Of a DNA stretch of 58,405 bases, positions 43,111 to 51,018 are shown one piece after another; position 1 is the first letter of the stretch; the number at the start of each line of letters is the position of its first letter. Made by a program: the position numbers and the translations under genes. Source of the stretch: Erysipelothrix aquatica (GTDB lineage Bacteria > Bacillota_I > Bacilli_A > Erysipelotrichales > Erysipelotrichaceae). The stretch is from contig NZ_WTSY02000012.1 in the NCBI RefSeq assembly GCF_009828775.2, forward strand, positions 1 through 58,405. The letters are read 5' to 3'. Below the pieces are notes generated by a model. That model did not search any database, was not told the DNA's origin, and saw only the letters and a list, made by a program, of their open reading frames with translations.

Positions 43111-44848
43111 TACACTTGGAAAATTAACATGGCGTGAACCTATAAATTTATATTATCAAGGTGTTCTCATTGAAAATGGAATCGTACCAAATTTAGAGTT
43201 GGGCATTGACCATGTTGTGACGGATCAATTTGGAACAGTTTATCCAATCATCTACCGTGGTATTGTGCATACGTCTTGGTTTGATGCTACCTTTGATGCA
43301 ACGCATGAGCGCTTAGGCAGTTCCGTTGAAGCAGATGAAACGACTTTTAGTGTTTTTGCTCCAACGGCAATTGCAGTATACTTACGCATCGATAATGCCC
43401 GTATTTTAATGCACCGCAAAGATAACGGTGTTTATACGCACACGATTGCACAAAATCTTCATGGGACAATTTATAACTATGAAGTTCATGTAAATGGGGA
43501 CGTCAATATCACGACTGATATTTACGCAAAAGCCTCAATGCCGAATGGTTCTGCCAGTGTGGTAGTTGATTTCAATCAAATGCATCTTGAAACGAATCCA
43601 ATTGAGTCTCGCTCTGGGGTCATTTTGGAAACGCAGGTGCGTGATTTTTCAATGGATCCGAATGTTGGATTTAAGTATCGTGGTAAGTTCCTTGGCATGT
43701 TGGAATCTCATGGCGACTATGGGATGCAACATATCCTCGATATGGGAGTTAGCCATATTCAGTTGATGCCTATCAATGATTTCGGAAGTGTTGACGAACT
43801 CAATCCCTTGGAAAACTATAACTGGGGCTATGACCCAATGCAGTACATGGCATTGGAAGGATCATACAGTACTGATCCTAATGACCCACTTCGTGCCATT
43901 TCGGAGTTTTCCACATTGGTGAATGGTTATCACAAACACGGCATAGGAGTTAATGTTGACGTTGTTTTTAATCATGTCTATGAAGTCGCACCATCAGCAT
44001 TTCATCAAACGGTCCCATACTATTACTTCCGTTATGACAATGTCTTCGAACATTATCATGGAACATTCTGCGGAAATGAGCTTGCCTCAGAGCGTCCTAT
44101 GGTTCGAAAAATGATCGTCGATGCATGTCGCTACTATGTCGAGACATTTAGAATTGATGGTTACCGTTTTGATTTGATGGGCATAATGGACATTGACACC
44201 ATGCTAGCAATTCAAGAAGCCATTCCGAATACAACGTTATACGGAGAAGGTTGGCATATGGCATCGGGACTCCCTGATAGTCTTAAAGCGAGTATGGAAA
44301 ATACTGCGAGCTTGCCAGGTATCGGACATTTTAATGATCAATTCCGTAATCTTGTAGGAGGCGATACTGATGCTCGTAATTTAGGGTATGTAGATACAGG
44401 GCTAACGCCGCTTATCAAAGAAAGTATTCTGGGGAGTCGTAATCTTTTCGCTGAGGCTGCTTTAAGTATTAATTACATTGAATGTCACGATAATTATGCA
44501 CTTGCGGATAAAGTCGTTTTAAATCATAAACAGGTTGAGGCAATCGATGTTTTAAATGCATTGGTGATTTTATCGAAGGGTGTTCCTTTCATGCAAATTG
44601 GTCAAAGTTTCTTCCGAAATAAACACCGAAATCATAACTCCTATAATTTACCAGATGCGGTCAATCAGATTGATTGGTCATTTGTGAAGACATATCGCGA
44701 TTATCATGAAAATGTGAAGCGATTCATTGAATTTAGAACAAAAAACAAAAATTATTCTATAGATTTTGTAGGCGATGAAATTGTGTTCAAAGGTACTCAT
44801 GGAGCGATATCTGTGACACCCAATAATGTTATCTTCCAAGATGAATAA
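43094..44848 (+). CDS. Type I pullulanase (GH13 debranching enzyme)
   Basis: 584 residues without signal peptide. An N-terminal beta-sandwich (CBM48-like, about 75-165, ETTFSVFAPTA) precedes the catalytic barrel. The type I hallmark YNWGYDP lies near 245; catalytic residues are Asp in YRFDLMG near 360, Glu in YGEGW near 388 and Asp in ECHDNYA near 463. It hydrolyses alpha-1,6 branches inside the cell, so GlgP and amylase can go on. It is compact compared with the roughly 700-residue Bacillus enzyme. AAAGGAG is the ribosome site. Confidence 0.93.
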   Translation: MKVFYDTLGKLTWREPINLYYQGVLIENGIVPNLELGIDHVVTDQFGTVYPIIYRGIVHTSWFDATFDATHERLGSSVEADETTFSVFAPTAIAVYLRIDNARILMHRKDNGVYTHTIAQNLHGTIYNYEVHVNGDVNITTDIYAKASMPNGSASVVVDFNQMHLETNPIESRSGVILETQVRDFSMDPNVGFKYRGKFLGMLESHGDYGMQHILDMGVSHIQLMPINDFGSVDELNPLENYNWGYDPMQYMALEGSYSTDPNDPLRAISEFSTLVNGYHKHGIGVNVDVVFNHVYEVAPSAFHQTVPYYYFRYDNVFEHYHGTFCGNELASERPMVRKMIVDACRYYVETFRIDGYRFDLMGIMDIDTMLAIQEAIPNTTLYGEGWHMASGLPDSLKASMENTASLPGIGHFNDQFRNLVGGDTDARNLGYVDTGLTPLIKESILGSRNLFAEAALSINYIECHDNYALADKVVLNHKQVEAIDVLNALVILSKGVPFMQIGQSFFRNKHRNHNSYNLPDAVNQIDWSFVKTYRDYHENVKRFIEFRTKNKNYSIDFVGDEIVFKGTHGAISVTPNNVIFQDE

Positions 44849-44862
44849 TGTAAACGTATACA
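44849..44862 (+). promoter_or_regulatory. Candidate CcpA cre site upstream of malE
   Basis: TGTAAACGTATACA fits the broader cre consensus WTGNAANCGNWNNCW and differs at one position from TGWNANCGNTNWCA. It lies just upstream of the -35, distinct from the GAAAACG dyads. The sequence match is seen; CcpA binding is inferred, supported by hprK in the window. Confidence 0.5.
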
Positions 44863-44870
44863 TTTCCCTC

Positions 44871-44898
44871 TTTACAAATGCAAAAGTCTTGCTATAAT
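44871..44898 (+). promoter_or_regulatory. Promoter of the maltodextrin ABC transporter operon
   Basis: TTTACA (44871-44876), 16-bp spacer and TGC-TATAAT (-10 at 44893-44898). The operator follows 8 bp downstream. Confidence 0.75.
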
Positions 44899-44906
44899 AG
44901 GTTTAA

Positions 44907-44918
44907 GAAAACGATTTC
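44907..44918 (+). promoter_or_regulatory. LacI-family operator 2 (GAAAACGATTTC)
   Basis: The same dyad as at 41674 with one base changed, again a few bases after the -10, overlapping the expected transcription start. Confidence 0.75.
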
Positions 44919-44942
44919 CTAAATCGTGAGGAGGAAGAAGTA

Positions 44943-46139
44943 GTGAAACGATTTGTTAAAGTTATGACGGTACTTATGGTATCACTAGCACTAGCAGGAT
45001 GTTCATCAGGCAAGCCAGCATCCGAAACAATTAATCTGAAAGTATGGGGTTCCCAAGATTCTCAAGAGTTCCTATCAAAACGCATTGAGAAATTCAAAGA
45101 ACTAAATCCGGACAAGACATACAATATTGAATTAGGTGTTGTTGGGGAACCTGACGCGCGTGATTATGTAACACAAGATATCGAAGCAGCTGCAGATGTC
45201 TTCGCATTTGCTAACGACCAAATCACAGACTTGGTTGAAGCAGGTGCATTATATGAAATCACTAAAGATAAAGAACGTATTGTTAAAGACAATGTTCCGG
45301 GATCAGTTGATGCAGCAACAATCGATGGTAAACTTTACGCTTACCCAATGACTGCAGATAATGGATACTTCATGTACTATGACAAAAATGTCTTTACAGA
45401 AGAAGATGTTAAGTCATTAGATTCAATGATCAAAGTTGCTGAAGCGAAAAACAAGAAAATCTTCATGGACGTTTCAAACGGCTGGTATAATGCATCATTC
45501 TTCTTAGGAGCTGGTGGAAAACTTGCTGTTGAAAATGGCAAACAAGTCACAGACTTCAACAACGCACGCGGACTTCAAGTCGGAGAATATATGCGCTCAT
45601 TCACAGCTTCACCAGCATTCTTAACAGGTGATGATACAGTCTTACAAGCAGGTATGGGCGATACAATTGCTGCTGGTGTATCTGGAACATGGGTTGCAGA
45701 ATCAATGGAAAAAACATTGGGTGATAACTATGCTGCGACAAAACTTCCAACATTCAACATTGGTGGTGAAGATGTTCAAATGGCAAGCTTCGGTGGCTAC
45801 AAACTCATGGGTGTTAAAACAAAAACAAAACATCCAGTTGAAGCAATGGCTTTAGCAGACTTCTTAACAAATGAAGAAAGCCAATTAGAACGTTTCAACA
45901 CATTGAAACTTGGACCATCAAATATTAAAGCTGCAGAAAGTGAAGCAGTTCAAGCTAACGTTGCATTAAGCGCTTTAGCAGAACAAGCACAATTTGCACA
46001 CAGTCAAAAGAGTGTCCTTTCAAACTACTGGACACCATCTGAAGCATTCGGCCTTGCACTTGAAGATAAGAATCCTGCACCTATGCAAGAACTCTTAGAT
46101 CAAATGGTCAAACAAATTCAAGAAGGTGTAATAGAGTAA
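44943..46139 (+). CDS. Maltodextrin-binding lipoprotein (MalE-like)
   Basis: 398 residues, starting at GTG after AGGAGG. The signal peptide ends in a lipobox LALAGC with the lipid-bearing Cys at 20, which Lgt (encoded at 21769) would modify. The mature part is a type I sugar-binding protein with the MalE-like blocks IDGKLYAYPMTADNGYFMYYDKNVF near 120 and GVSGTWVAESM near 240. It delivers maltodextrins to the MalF/MalG pair downstream. Substrate is inferred from the surrounding amylolytic genes. Confidence 0.92.
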   Translation: MKRFVKVMTVLMVSLALAGCSSGKPASETINLKVWGSQDSQEFLSKRIEKFKELNPDKTYNIELGVVGEPDARDYVTQDIEAAADVFAFANDQITDLVEAGALYEITKDKERIVKDNVPGSVDAATIDGKLYAYPMTADNGYFMYYDKNVFTEEDVKSLDSMIKVAEAKNKKIFMDVSNGWYNASFFLGAGGKLAVENGKQVTDFNNARGLQVGEYMRSFTASPAFLTGDDTVLQAGMGDTIAAGVSGTWVAESMEKTLGDNYAATKLPTFNIGGEDVQMASFGGYKLMGVKTKTKHPVEAMALADFLTNEESQLERFNTLKLGPSNIKAAESEAVQANVALSALAEQAQFAHSQKSVLSNYWTPSEAFGLALEDKNPAPMQELLDQMVKQIQEGVIE

Positions 46140-46144
46140 CAATT

Positions 46145-46166
46145 AGGGGCGTAAGCCCCTTTATTT
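46145..46166 (+). terminator. Intercistronic hairpin between malE and malF
   Basis: A 6-bp GC-rich stem aggggc / gcccct with GTAA loop, followed by TTATTT. It is likely a partial terminator or a 3' stabiliser that gives more binding protein than permease. Confidence 0.65.
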
Positions 46167-46183
46167 ATTAAGGAGAACGTGAA

Positions 46184-47539
46184 ATGGAGAAACTAACTCT
46201 ACCGTTTAAAAGGTATATCAACGGATTTGTTAAGGGTGATACAGCCACACGATGCGCATACTTAATCATGGGTTCGGGGGCCTTCTTAAGAAAGCAATTT
46301 ATAAAAGGATACCTGTACCTATCGGCACAAATCTTATTTGTGTTGTATATGCTACGATTTGGTGTAAACCAGCTCGCAGGACTCGTGACATTAGGAACTA
46401 ATGTCCAAGGAAAAGTCTTTGACGAAGCATTGGGGATTTATATTTATACTGAGGGTGATAACTCGATGCTTATGCTTCTATTTGGAGTATTTTGTATCTT
46501 TATCATTTTAGGATTTTTACTGATTTACTTTATTAGTGTTAAAGGTGCAATTAACAATCAAAAAATGATTGAAGAAGGGCACCCTTTACCAACATTCAAA
46601 GAAGAACTTAAAACACTTCTGAACGAACGCTTCCACATTACAATATTAGCGTTACCAACGATTTTGACCTTTGCATTCACAATTGCACCGTTAATTTTTA
46701 TGATTTTAATTGCATTTACCAACTTTGATAAAAATCACCAACCACCAGGTAATATCTTCGGATGGGTTGGAATCAAAAACTTTACGGATATGCTCTATAA
46801 TAATAAAATCATTTCTGGAACATTCTTTGCATTATTGAAATGGACCTTTATTTGGGCAATCTTTGCAACATTCTTGAACTATATCTTTGGAATGTTGTTA
46901 GCGATGCTTATCAACGCCAAAGGCATTAAAATTAAAAAATTCTGGCGAACAATTTTCATTGTTTCGATTGCGATTCCGCAATTTGTAAGTTTAATGATAA
47001 TGAGTCAACTTTTACATGATCTTGGTCCTGTTAATGTCTTGCTTCAGAACTGGGGTATCATCAACGAGCCGATTCGTTTCTTAACGAACGGTACGCTGGC
47101 CAAGATAACGGTTATTGTTGTTAACTTATGGGTTGGGGTTCCTTATACAATGTTAATCACATCTGGAATCCTAATGAACATTCCACAAGATATGTACGAA
47201 AGTGCGCGAATTGATGGTGCCGGACCGGTCCGCCAATTCTTTAGTATTACGTTACCATACATGTTAAGTGTTACGACACCCTATCTTATTACACAGTTCA
47301 TTGGTAACCTCAATAACTTCAACTTAATTTATCTATTAACAGGTGGTGGTCCATTATCCTTGAACTACTACCAAGCTGGTGAAACTGACCTCTTAGTAAC
47401 GTGGCTCTATAAGCTAACGCTTACAGACAAAAACTACGCTCTTGCATCAACGGTCGGTATTATTATCTTCATTATCAGTGCAGTCTTATCATTAGTAGTC
47501 TTTAGAAGGGTTACATCGAAGGAGAGTGATTTCCAATGA
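46184..47539 (+). CDS. Maltodextrin ABC permease, MalF-like
   Basis: 451 residues with about eight membrane helices. An N-terminal cytoplasmic stretch (TRCAYLIMGSGAFLRKQFIKG) precedes two helices and a long loop, then the binding-protein-dependent transport core. The EAA loop, which docks the ATPase, reads ESARIDGAGPVRQFFSITLP near 342. AAGGAG precedes the ATG. The malG start overlaps its stop by 4 bp. The N-terminus resembles that of many Firmicutes MalF proteins. Confidence 0.92.
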   Translation: MEKLTLPFKRYINGFVKGDTATRCAYLIMGSGAFLRKQFIKGYLYLSAQILFVLYMLRFGVNQLAGLVTLGTNVQGKVFDEALGIYIYTEGDNSMLMLLFGVFCIFIILGFLLIYFISVKGAINNQKMIEEGHPLPTFKEELKTLLNERFHITILALPTILTFAFTIAPLIFMILIAFTNFDKNHQPPGNIFGWVGIKNFTDMLYNNKIISGTFFALLKWTFIWAIFATFLNYIFGMLLAMLINAKGIKIKKFWRTIFIVSIAIPQFVSLMIMSQLLHDLGPVNVLLQNWGIINEPIRFLTNGTLAKITVIVVNLWVGVPYTMLITSGILMNIPQDMYESARIDGAGPVRQFFSITLPYMLSVTTPYLITQFIGNLNNFNLIYLLTGGGPLSLNYYQAGETDLLVTWLYKLTLTDKNYALASTVGIIIFIISAVLSLVVFRRVTSKESDFQ

Positions 47540-48390
47540 TCCGAGGTATTAAAGCAAAACGCCGTGCAACAAGTGCAGCAGGCCATACTGTCCTAACAAT
47601 CCTAAGTTTTATCTGGTTACTACCAGTAGCGTGGGTTGTCATGACATCGTTCCGTGGAGAAGGCGGAGCATTTACAAGTTATATTATTCCGAAAACATGG
47701 ACATTCGATAACTATACACGTCTGTTTACAGATACGACATTATTTAACTTTCCACGTTGGTTTATGAACACATTGATTGTTGCGATCTTTACCTGTGCGA
47801 TTTCGACGGTTATTACGCTCGCAACATCGTATGCATTTTCCCGATTACGCTTCAAATTGCGTAAACCCATGATGAATGTGGTATTAGTTATTGGGATGTT
47901 CCCTGGCTTTATGGCGATGATCGCAATTTATTATCTTATTAAAGCAATTGGGTTGGATCAATCACTAGCAGCACTTGTACTTGTTTATTCAGGTGGAGCA
48001 GCGATGGGATACTATATCTCAAAAGGATTCTTTGATACGATTCCAAAGGCCATCGATGAATCAGCGATTATTGATGGTGCTACCCGTAACGATATTTTCT
48101 GGAAAATTACATTACCACTTTCCAAACCAATTATTGTCTATACAGTCTTAACATCATTCTTAGCACCATGGGTCGATTTTATCTTTGTAAGTTTTATCAT
48201 GCGTGATAACTACAATAACTATACAGTTGCTCTTGGACTCTTTGAGATGTTGAAACGTGAGAATATCTATCAATACTTTACGCGCTTCTGTGCGGCAGCG
48301 GTATTGATTGCGATTCCAATTACAATTCTCTTTATCTTTATGCAAAAATACTATGTAACAGGTGTTACCGGAGGCTCTGTTAAAGGATAA
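47536..48390 (+). CDS. Maltodextrin ABC permease, MalG-like
   Basis: 284 residues with six predicted helices. The EAA loop reads ESAIIDGATRNDIFWKITLP near 175, and the C-terminal YVTGVTGGSVKG tail is typical of MalG. It pairs with the MalF-like permease. No ATPase gene follows, so an MsmX-type shared ATPase encoded elsewhere is required. Its last base overlaps the lipoprotein gene start (TAATG). Confidence 0.93.
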   Translation: MIRGIKAKRRATSAAGHTVLTILSFIWLLPVAWVVMTSFRGEGGAFTSYIIPKTWTFDNYTRLFTDTTLFNFPRWFMNTLIVAIFTCAISTVITLATSYAFSRLRFKLRKPMMNVVLVIGMFPGFMAMIAIYYLIKAIGLDQSLAALVLVYSGGAAMGYYISKGFFDTIPKAIDESAIIDGATRNDIFWKITLPLSKPIIVYTVLTSFLAPWVDFIFVSFIMRDNYNNYTVALGLFEMLKRENIYQYFTRFCAAAVLIAIPITILFIFMQKYYVTGVTGGSVKG

Positions 48391-49874
48391 TGAAAAAATT
48401 GAGTTTACTTCTAATCTTAGTCTTATTGATTTCAGGATGTGCATCGTCACAGACATCGTATGTTCATCCTGAAGTACCGTCAGTCTATTACGAAATATTT
48501 GTCGCATCGTATTATGACAGTAATGGTGACGGTATGGGTGATCTTGATGGTGTTCGTGAGAAACTTCCATATATCCAAGAGACATTGGGGATTTCAAATG
48601 TATGGTTCATGCCAGTTATGCCATCACCGTCATATCATAAGTATGATGTCACCGATTATAAGACAATTGATCCTCAGTATGGGGATATGGAATCAATGAA
48701 GAATTTGTTAACCGCAATGGAATCTCGAAATATGACCTTGATTCTCGATTTGGTACTCAATCATACATCTATTGAGCATCCATGGTTTACCCAGGCAGTT
48801 GCTGCGAAACAGACCAACACATGTGATACAAACAAATACTGTGATTACTATAATTTCAGTGATACGTGGCAAACGGGGTACCGTGAATATGCACCGGGTA
48901 TCTGGTATGAATCTGTATTCTCTGAGCATATGCCAGATTTAAATTTGGATAGTTCAGAAGTACGACGGGAGATCTCGGAAATCGTAGCATTTTGGCTCGA
49001 CATGGGTATAAAAGGCTTTCGTCTCGATGCAACCAGTCATTACTATGCTGATGATGTAGCCCGTAACAATGAATTTTTAGATTGGCTCAATACTGAAGTG
49101 AAAACACATACAAAAGACGCATACATCGTTGCGGAAGCATGGATTCCGAATGCTATTGTAACGGATATGTATGCATCAAATATTGACTCATTCTTTAATT
49201 TTGGACTCAGTCAAGCAAACGGTATGATTGCAAAGAGTGTGAAAAAAGGTGACGGTCAATCCCTTGCACAGTTTGTTGCAGAATATAATCAAGCAATTAA
49301 AGCAAATAATGAAAATGCCTTAGATGCACCCTTTATATCGAATCATGATCAGGGTCGATCAGCAACATACTTTAATGATGTCGATCAGCAAAAAATGGCT
49401 GCATCATTATACCTGATGATGCCGGGAAATCCGTTTGTTTACTACGGAGAAGAGATTGGGATGAAGGGAAGCGGTGTTGATGAAAACAAACGCTTGCCTA
49501 TGGTCTGGTCTCAAAAAGATGCAACGGGTCAAACGAAAGCACCACAAAATGCGGACTACACAGTACCTTTTGATTCGTCAGTTGCTGATCAAGAAAAGGA
49601 CAAAGCATCGTTACTTAATCATTATGCGCACGCAATTAAAATTCGAAACAAGTATCCACAACTGGTTACGAGCTCACCCACTGCGGTGACATCCAGTGCA
49701 ACATTATACGTCATGAAACATGACGACATTACTGTTATTCATAATTTATCGCAGGAATCACAAATATTGCCAGGATCGTATTCCGTCCTAGATACCATTC
49801 AAGGAGCTGCAAAAGCATCATCAGATGGATTGCAAATCGAAGGCATGAGTAGTATTATCGTTAGAGACAAATAA
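48390..49874 (+). CDS. GH13 alpha-glucan hydrolase lipoprotein
   Basis: 494 residues: a lipoprotein signal LLISGC with Cys17, then a GH13 barrel. YYEIFVASYYDSNGDGMGDL near 32 is the calcium/first-strand motif of oligo-glucosidase-like and neopullulanase-like members. The nucleophile Asp is in GFRLDATSHY near 211, the Glu in VAEAW near 248 and the third Asp in FISNHDQGR near 313. Anchored outside the cell, it should shorten starch or glycogen for uptake. Exact specificity (amylase or alpha-glucosidase) is not readable. Last gene of the transporter operon. Confidence 0.9.
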   Translation: MKKLSLLLILVLLISGCASSQTSYVHPEVPSVYYEIFVASYYDSNGDGMGDLDGVREKLPYIQETLGISNVWFMPVMPSPSYHKYDVTDYKTIDPQYGDMESMKNLLTAMESRNMTLILDLVLNHTSIEHPWFTQAVAAKQTNTCDTNKYCDYYNFSDTWQTGYREYAPGIWYESVFSEHMPDLNLDSSEVRREISEIVAFWLDMGIKGFRLDATSHYYADDVARNNEFLDWLNTEVKTHTKDAYIVAEAWIPNAIVTDMYASNIDSFFNFGLSQANGMIAKSVKKGDGQSLAQFVAEYNQAIKANNENALDAPFISNHDQGRSATYFNDVDQQKMAASLYLMMPGNPFVYYGEEIGMKGSGVDENKRLPMVWSQKDATGQTKAPQNADYTVPFDSSVADQEKDKASLLNHYAHAIKIRNKYPQLVTSSPTAVTSSATLYVMKHDDITVIHNLSQESQILPGSYSVLDTIQGAAKASSDGLQIEGMSSIIVRDK

Positions 49875-49935
49875 AACAAAAGATATGTGATACTTGCTGA
49901 AAAAAGCGTGATTTTCTACGTATTTGCAGTTAGAA

Positions 49936-49944
49936 TGCTATAAT
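49936..49944 (+). promoter_or_regulatory. Extended -10 promoter for the LacI-type regulator
   Basis: TGC-TATAAT (-10 at 49939-49944), no clear -35. No GAAAACG dyad is found here, so the regulator does not look self-repressed by the same operator. Confidence 0.6.
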
Positions 49945-49968
49945 TAAGCAGTGTAAGGGAGGCAACAC

Positions 49969-50958
49969 ATGGCCAGTATAAATGATGTCGCTAAAAAAGC
50001 AGGCGTAGGGGTTTCAACTGTTTCTAAAGTTTTAAACAACTACAATAATATTAGTGATGCAACACGTGCAAAAGTACTTGCAGCAGTTGAAGAACTCAAC
50101 TATGTGCCAAACTCCATTGCATCTGCTTTATCATCCAAGCAAGGCAAAAGGGTGGCGTTGGTCATCTTCATCAATAACCACCGCCAAGCAATTGATGAAA
50201 TTAATATGCAGTATCTCTTTGGGGCGATGAATCATTCCAAAGAACTTAAAATTGAAGTCATACCTGTCTTTTCTAATCTTCTAGAAGGAAAGAATGCGAA
50301 AGAAATTCTTCAGCATTTTAATTCACTTCGAGTGAGCGCAGTTATCTACTATGGATTATCGAAAGAAGCTGTCTCGTACAAAGAATTGATAGACATGGAT
50401 GTGTTCCCAAGCGTTGTGGTTGATGCACCAATCATTGGTCCCCGAACCAGTTATGTCATGGTTGATCATGAAAAGGCCCAATACGATATTGCAGTCAAAA
50501 TGATCAAACGTCATAAAGCGACACGTATTTTGTATTTGGCTGGACGTCGTGATGGTTATGTTACAGACTTAAGGATGCAAGGTGTTGTGAATGCTTGCGA
50601 TGAATTGGGCGTCACCATGAATGCGCAGTATGCAAACTTTAGTGAGAAACGGGCACGTGAATTAGTGAAACAACACGCACTAAAATCAGATCTTGTGATC
50701 TGTGCTTCAGACCTTACTGCCATTGGGGCTGTACACGGTCTGAAGGAAATTGAAGAATTCCGCCCAGTTTGCGGATTTGACGGGATTACACTATTAGGGT
50801 ATATTAACTATAAAATTGATACAGTACGTCAAGATTTCTACCAGGTATCGGTAAATGCGATGAATGCAGTGAGCCGCTTACTCCAAGGAAACCCATCTGA
50901 GGAAATCTTAATGGACTATGAACTGACTACGATATCATACGATGATGTCATCATGTAA
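49969..50958 (+). CDS. LacI/GalR-family transcriptional regulator (MalR-like)
   Basis: 329 residues. The N-terminal helix-turn-helix (DVAKKAGVGVSTVSKVLNN, residues 5-23) and hinge helix (NSIASALSSKQ) precede a periplasmic-binding-protein-like sensor domain (about 60-329). Its place between the transporter operon and the phosphorylase operon, and the repeated CG-centred dyads in front of both and of the amylase gene, make it the likely maltodextrin repressor. The inducer is presumably maltose or a maltodextrin. AAGGGAGG is the ribosome site. Confidence 0.92.
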   Translation: MASINDVAKKAGVGVSTVSKVLNNYNNISDATRAKVLAAVEELNYVPNSIASALSSKQGKRVALVIFINNHRQAIDEINMQYLFGAMNHSKELKIEVIPVFSNLLEGKNAKEILQHFNSLRVSAVIYYGLSKEAVSYKELIDMDVFPSVVVDAPIIGPRTSYVMVDHEKAQYDIAVKMIKRHKATRILYLAGRRDGYVTDLRMQGVVNACDELGVTMNAQYANFSEKRARELVKQHALKSDLVICASDLTAIGAVHGLKEIEEFRPVCGFDGITLLGYINYKIDTVRQDFYQVSVNAMNAVSRLLQGNPSEEILMDYELTTISYDDVIM

Positions 50959-50962
50959 TAAC

Positions 50963-50984
50963 TAGGGCGAAAGCCCTAATTATT
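50963..50984 (+). terminator. Weak terminator after the regulator
   Basis: A 6-bp stem tagggc / gcccta with a GAAA tetraloop followed by ATTATT. The poor U-tract suggests read-through into glgP, as no clear promoter separates the two. Confidence 0.5.
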
Positions 50985-50995
50985 AACATCTTTTA

Positions 50996-51007
50996 GAAAA
51001 CGTTTTC
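50996..51007 (+). promoter_or_regulatory. LacI-family operator 3 (GAAAACGTTTTC)
   Basis: An exact copy of operator 1, placed 12 bp before the glgP start and directly touching the GGAGG ribosome site. Bound repressor here could act as a roadblock to read-through transcription. Confidence 0.75.
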
Positions 51008-51018
51008 GGAGGAAACCT

